Source: Plicaturopsis crispa FD-325 SS-3
Taxonomy: Eukaryota > Basidiomycota > Agaricomycetes > Amylocorticiales > Amylocorticiaceae
DNA: 64,000 bases
Direction of reading: 5' to 3'
Assembly (NCBI GenBank): GCA_000827205.1
Contig: KN832564.1
Location: forward strand, 942,682-1,006,681
Numbering within the stretch: position 1 is the first letter of the stretch; each line of letters starts with the position of its first letter. The notes beneath the pieces were generated by a model that saw nothing but the letters and a program-made list of their open reading frames with translations, searched no databases and was not told where the DNA came from. Shown here piece after piece: positions 58,801 through 64,000 of the stretch. The position numbers and the translations under genes were made by a program.

Positions 58801-61800
58801 TGGCCACCGCTGAAGAGAAACCACTCAGTCAGTAGATATACAGTAGCTCGCGCGAGTGGAGCTTGCCTTAGCGTGAGACCTTTCTCGCCAACCTCTGTTC
58901 GGTCTCCAGCGTCGAACAATGTCAAATCTCTCTCGAGCCCACACTGGTGCAAGACTACGCGGGAAATCAGTGACTGCAGAGAGAGACCCGCGTGACGGCC
59001 AGACCTTTCTTGTAACGTTCCTCGTCATACGGATTTCCGAAAAGAATATTTTCCTATAAATCCTCTTCGGTATGCATGCATTTGTCGAATGTGATTTGCT
59101 TACTTTGATAGTCTCGTTTTGTACCCATGATTCTTGAGCCGCATATGCCACGCCGTTTGATCGCGGCAAAATGTACCAGGATGTAGATCCCGAAGGAATG
59201 AAATGTAATTCGCCTATACAAGTGCGAAAGTTCAGCAGACAGATCTGACTGGATACCGAATTGCTTACCGAGTAGGGCCATCAACATAGTCGTCTTACCA
59301 CTTCCTGTAGGACCAGTTATAAGATTGATGCAGCCACGTCTGAACAAGAGTTCGCCGTCGACCCGAAGGCAGAATGTACGCCTTGGGCCGGCACTATCTT
59401 TTGACCACGAAAAAACGGCATCGCGAAATCCGATTCGGTCCCCGCCCTCCTGCGAGTCTGGAGACAGAGATTCAGATGATGGTTTGTCGGGCCTTGTGAA
59501 AGTATCGAGAAGTTCCGTCTGCTTAATTTATGAGCGATGCATCAATGCGAGGTCTTAGCATACGTACGGAGGTCAAGAACTCGTTCAGTCGATCCAAAGA
59601 AACCTTCCCTGGAAGCACACGTCGGCTGTCAGATCATGGCCAAAAGAGCAGCAGGCATTTGCCTTCACCTTCAATGGTAAGAGGAATCCTAGCGAAGATC
59701 ATGTGTAGCTGTTCACGGAGAAGTTCGAACACTGTATATACACGTCAGTTGCTGTAAGAAACGTGCCAGATAAATGAACGAACCAGCCATTGAGGAGAAC
59801 ACAATTGAAGCTGGTAAGATGGTCATGAGTACGGTGAAGGTGATCGTTTCGCGCAGACCTACCACTCAGATCCTGCTTCATTATGACAGTCTAGAGCAGC
59901 AATGAGGGCAGGAAAACAAGAGGCAGGAGGATAAGCGACCGACAAAGGTACCATAAGAGACCACCATGACTACCACGGGGATCAGATAGCTGTAGAGTCA
60001 TAATTAGGGAACAACGAGGGATAGCATGAGCGCGTGAAGATACTTGCTTTATTATTCCGTTGAGCAGCTCCAGCACTTGGCGCTTCCACAGCCATACCAA
60101 CTCGTCCTTTCGCACCTCGTCCATTCGCGCGGTCATTTTGGACTCCCAGCCAAACAGTTTGACCATGCGGATGACGTTTATCGACTCCGTCACAGTCTGT
60201 ACTCGGGCATCCGTCTAAACCAGTCTTCGTCAAGTTCCCTGTTGCATACTATGCTCTCCGGGATATTCTCACCTTTCTCATACGCGTAATTTGAACGCGA
60301 TGGATCAATTTTGCGAGATACCCTGGAATAGGGAACAGAAGGATCATTGCCGCAATGCCTGCGAACGCACTATGACCGGGAGCAGGTCGAGTCAATTTCC
60401 GCATGTGCACTGGTATTGTATATGACGCACCTCCACCCGAGAATGTTGTACAGAAACCATGTACAAAGGCAGATCTGGAGTGGCATTTCCAAAACTAGAA
60501 ACGGGATGACATTTGTTCAGAGTTGTCCAAGTTCGACAGTTGGGACCAACGCACTCAACAATAAGATGCCTCGCGCATCCGTGATATTCTGAAGGTCAGT
60601 TGACACAAGATTATTGATTTTACCGACGAGATTGCTCGTGGCGGGAGCCTTATCAGAAGCAGCGGTGGGTGGATCGACGAGCTTCCGTTTTCCCTTGCTT
60701 GACGTGGAGGAGCCACCGCTCGGGCTTTCCAGTGTCGTACTAGTCCCATCCTCGATACTGGTTTCTGCGACCAAGGAGGTGTCTGAGCTGATGAGCGCCG
60801 CGTCATCAACTGTGCTCGAGGACGATTCGGGTGTTTCTGCCTTCAAGCGAATGCGGAGAGCATGCTCGAATACTAATTGTGTGATGATTGCCTGCGCTTG
60901 GACAATCGTTTTCGTCTGCAAGCTAGTTCATGAGCTGAACCTATGTAGAGGGTCTGGTGGGACGCGACGTACCGTAGACCACACGTAGTACTGCCAGGAT
61001 AACGAGGCAATCGTTGGACCCAGGAACAACCAAATGATCCAGACCCAGGGGCGCACATCGGTGCCGTCGTGTCCCTCGGTTTCAAGATAACTTTACAGAA
61101 AAGTAAGCGGAGGTGTCTTTAAAGTTGAACACCAATGGAAAACTCGCCGTAAGAGTCTGCTCATCCCCAGTGGACTAGCGAGATTGAAAACAACTTTAAA
61201 GACTATGGTTATCGCTTGGAGAGTATAGTCCCGGCCTGAGCACTCATATAAGATGAGGGTGAAACTTTTGTCACAGGATAATTACTCACTGAAAACTCTG
61301 ATAAGGCCCCAGAATATATGCGTTCGTTTGTGGTCCAGGTGGTAGGGATCGAGGAGCTGGAATTATCGTCAGTGCCCGCATTCTCTGCGACGGATGCTGC
61401 CGTACCGGGAAACTGGTTGCGACGAGGTTTTTCGCATAGTCAGTGTCTGAAAGAGGAGGGAGCATATCGTGGGCGAGGTGAGGAATGCGATATGCAAGAA
61501 ATATAATATGATCTAGGTAGCTCCATAGAAAGAAGGACAATGGTGATGCTGTTTGTTCGGGGTTGGGAGGGACGGGTTCCTGCAGAAACTTAGCGCATCA
61601 GTATCGAGGTTGTGAAAGGAGAAGGACTAGTTACGTTGCGGTTATAGGGAATATATGGGCGGGGGCAGCATAGAGGAACTCCAACGGCAACTATAGTGAG
61701 GACAATGCACTTTGCCCACAGTAACCGGCCTTCGACGATGTCCTCCGGCGTCCCCGTGAAGGTGGCCAATGGCCATATATCCCGGTGAAAATATACGCCC

Positions 61801-62473
61801 CAGGTAACGGACAGGAGCGAGGTGAGGTGTCTCGAAACAACTCTACTCCATCTTGGTTTGACCAAGAGCGAAACGAGGGCTAGCAAAGACGCGTATAACT
61901 AATTATTCGAGTCAATGCATAGAATGCGTAGACGGATGAAGCGCATATCACTTACGTAGGTTATGCTTATGGCAATTTGCAGCCATTTATTGGCGTTGGG
62001 CCTCCGTATTTGACCGCCGGTGATTTGGCCCACTTCGTTCACGGATAAAGTCGCCACAGATAAACCCAGTAATGTGATGGATCCAATGAAGCGTGCGACC
62101 ATGAACGTGAAAATAGTGGGTCCCCCCAGGTTGGTAGCGCGCTCCTTGACCTTGGCGAGCAAACCAAGTCGCTGTGTTCCCGCGACATTGTCGGCGACAC
62201 CTTCCTGGACCCGTACTGCCTTGTGTCGGAGTGCGTTTGCAGGTCGTTGCCGGTCCGATTTTGCTTCCAGAACGAGCTGTAAGGTGCAAAGTATAGCTGA
62301 CGCTGCTGCAACGTATGCGGGGAGAAACATGGAGTTTCTCCAAATCCTAGATATGGTTGTGAGCCGAAGACTCCGCTCATGGAAGACGCGCTACCAGCTT
62401 ACACGGAAGTAGAATCCACGGGTGAGGTCGACGAAAGGCCGCCAAGAACGACCTGCCACCGTTGAGGGAACAT
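55857..62473 (-). CDS. ABC transporter, subfamily C (MRP-type), full length
   Basis: ATP-driven exporter of organic anions or conjugates; vacuolar or plasma membrane not decided. I place the start at [12 protein letters not shown] (ATG 62471-62473). TMD0 is present ([40 protein letters not shown]), followed by TMD1 with a charged Ser-rich cytosolic loop (about 60620-60860). NBD1: [63 protein letters not shown] linker ([20 protein letters not shown]) leads to TMD2, then NBD2: [96 protein letters not shown]-terminus [14 protein letters not shown], stop at 55857-55859. Some 20 introns. NBD2 wording and TMD0 suggest the Ybt1/Bpt1-like group; exact subgroup uncertain. Confidence 0.85.
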
Positions 62474-63203
62474 GTCCGTCACGGTTGGGTAGTCTGTGGG
62501 ATGGTACTGTCGTTCATTCTTCGTCTGTCATCAGTCTTTATGAGTCGGAGCAGATGGTATTTCGCCATAGTTGTTTGCAACCCTGGGTCAAGGGTCGGTG
62601 CTGTAAACCATTCGGATAAGCCAACGTACTATGCCGGCCGCCGCTGCCATTTCATAGGGCAAAAGCCACGTGCTACGCGTTGCAGCGCCCGGGGAAAGCA
62701 CCGAGACCTGATTTGCTTTGGATTTGATTGTAGTACACGGCTATCCCAGAGCTCGTTGGAATGTAGATGGAACGTAGTACTGCTTGTTTGCAAATCTAAG
62801 TAATGGACGGCCCTCAGTGGGTGGCCCACTTATTCGCGCTTCCAAAACCGTAGTGGCTGTGAATGTCACAGAAGGTCACAGATCGCGGTAAGTATACTGA
62901 CATCTCCAACATCGATGTCCTTCATTCTCATCTTCTACATACTTAGTACACCCGGTCTCTAGCACAGTCTCACAAACACGCTGATATGCGTTTAGAGGAT
63001 GCCATAGCTGTTGATCCAGTAAGCAAGATAGATATGCGACCGCCAGGACCGCTGACTCGGAGATCATGTTGACTCTGCGCACAGACTGACACGGTTACAG
63101 ACCACTGCAGCGACAGAAGCATACCAGACTGGCAGGTCGACCGGACTAGGGTGCGTTACTTACCTACGCCCACCGCGCTGGGAACAGAGCTAACGACCAG
63201 CAA
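62474..63203. other. Divergent intergenic region
   Basis: About 730 bp between the ABC transporter start (minus) and the F-box gene start (plus). Short motif-free frames only. Confidence 0.45.
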
Positions 63204-64000
63204 ATGCTATATTGGCCGGTGCTGCAGCTGCCCGTCGAAATCCTGCGCATGATATTTTTCTATGCACTTCCTCCTGCGAGTTTACTCGATCCCTCCCCAC
63301 GCGCCGGTGGGAAAAATTCAGCCTGGTGCATGACGCTCCGCACCAAAAAAGCGTTCGTGCTCGTGTGCAGGACCTGGTGGCCTGCCGCGATGGAAGCACT
63401 TTACGAGGAGGTCATGTTCCGTAGCCCCTGGCAAATTGCAGCCTTCGTGCGCACAGTGGACTTCTCGTCTTTTGACGTGGCATCCTCCGTTCGCCGTGTT
63501 GGTTTTCTCTGCGCTCTTCCGACAGGATGCACCTCTGCGATTATCCACGAACTGTCCGGAGTCCTTCACCGCTGTCATAAGCTCAAGAGCCTCACCTGGG
63601 ATCCTTGCTACGAGGAGGAACCCCTCCCGAGACCCGTAGGCGAGTTGATCTGCCCCACAGGTCTTACGCGCCTGGAATGTGGCGAAACAGTCGAGTTTCT
63701 TGACCTTATTTCGGCCCTTCGTGGCGTCTCGTGCAATTTGCTATCCCTGGCCTTCATCCTGCCTCCAGACGTTGAGGCCGAGACCCAAAGCACGCAAAAT
63801 TTCCAAGTAGCCTTGAACCGCCTGGAAACCCTTCGCGTGCGATACGCGCAACTGCCAATCGCCCATGCCGCCCTTCGGCTGATGACCGGTAACTGGACTA
63901 CACCGTGCCTGAAGCGTCTCACGCTTCACTCCGGCTCTCCCTACGACCATGATCCACTACAGACGCTCTGGGAAGTCATGGTCACGTTCTGCCGTTCACA
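63204..64000 (+). CDS. F-box protein (partial, 3' end beyond window)
   Basis: Likely SCF ubiquitin-ligase adaptor. An open frame runs from ATG 63204 to the window edge without a stop. The start MLYWPVLQLPVEILRMIFFY contains the F-box LPxEILxxIF pattern; AFVLVCRTWWPAAMEALYEE follows as the second half of the box with the family's typical CRxWxxxAxxxLYxxV. LRR-like repeats follow (LTRLECGETVEFLDLISAL, LLSLAFILPPDVE, RLETLRVRYAQLPIAHAAL, LKRLTLHSGSP). An in-frame TAG lies upstream at 63147, so this ATG is the first available unless a 5' exon exists. Different in sequence and class from the F-box gene at 6174. Confidence 0.82.
   Translation, partial: MLYWPVLQLPVEILRMIFFYALPPASLLDPSPRAGGKNSAWCMTLRTKKAFVLVCRTWWPAAMEALYEEVMFRSPWQIAAFVRTVDFSSFDVASSVRRVGFLCALPTGCTSAIIHELSGVLHRCHKLKSLTWDPCYEEEPLPRPVGELICPTGLTRLECGETVEFLDLISALRGVSCNLLSLAFILPPDVEAETQSTQNFQVALNRLETLRVRYAQLPIAHAALRLMTGNWTTPCLKRLTLHSGSPYDHDPLQTLWEVMVTFCRS

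Overview
The window is nuclear DNA from a filamentous basidiomycete, most likely an Agaricomycete. Genes are dense, lie on both strands and are cut by many 45-70 nt introns. The content includes a DUF6533 membrane protein, velvet regulators, a CE8 pectin methylesterase, F-box and BTB proteins of basidiomycete type and a polyporopepsin-like aspartic protease. I saw no rRNA, tRNA, CRISPR, LTR element or other mobile element. The species cannot be fixed from sequence reading alone. All gene models below were read by hand: exon joins rest on GT-AG (twice GC-AG) sites that restore family motifs, so ends are firmer than every internal splice.

Layout. 1-7.9 kb: DUF6533 membrane protein (runs off the left edge), pectin methylesterase, Pep12-like syntaxin, F-box protein. 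8.4-19.4 kb is a housekeeping block: Aurora kinase, secreted or membrane-anchored TAP-type peptidase, mitochondrial processing peptidase beta, Nse2 SUMO ligase of the SMC5/6 complex, SIRT2/Hst2-type deacetylase, and Ebp2 for 60S ribosome assembly. 20-22.3 kb: sulfite oxidase-like molybdoenzyme. 22.6-27.2 kb: two diverged velvet-domain regulators in the same orientation, enclosing 2.2 kb with coding-like pieces I cannot assign. 27.8-31.4 kb: an SDR-fold protein that has lost its catalytic residues, and Utp3/Sas10 of the small-subunit processome. 32-41 kb is sparser: BTB protein, aspartic protease, a Ser/Asp-rich small protein and an intact SDR. 42.4-52.8 kb is metabolic: pyruvate decarboxylase, then two delta-12 fatty acid desaturase paralogues in opposite orientation flanking a CK1-family kinase and an Old Yellow Enzyme. 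52.9-64 kb: secreted endonuclease/exonuclease/phosphatase protein, a large ABC-C transporter, and the start of a second F-box gene cut by the right edge.

How the genes relate: most neighbours are functionally independent. The clearest structural stories are two local duplications (velvet pair, desaturase pair), head-to-head pairs with short shared promoters (MPP-beta/Nse2, Aurora/peptidase), micro-exons of 13, 10 and 8 nt, and several proteins with unusual parts: a CaaX-like tail on the sirtuin, a duplicated C-terminal module on the CK1 kinase, and the SDR pseudoenzyme.
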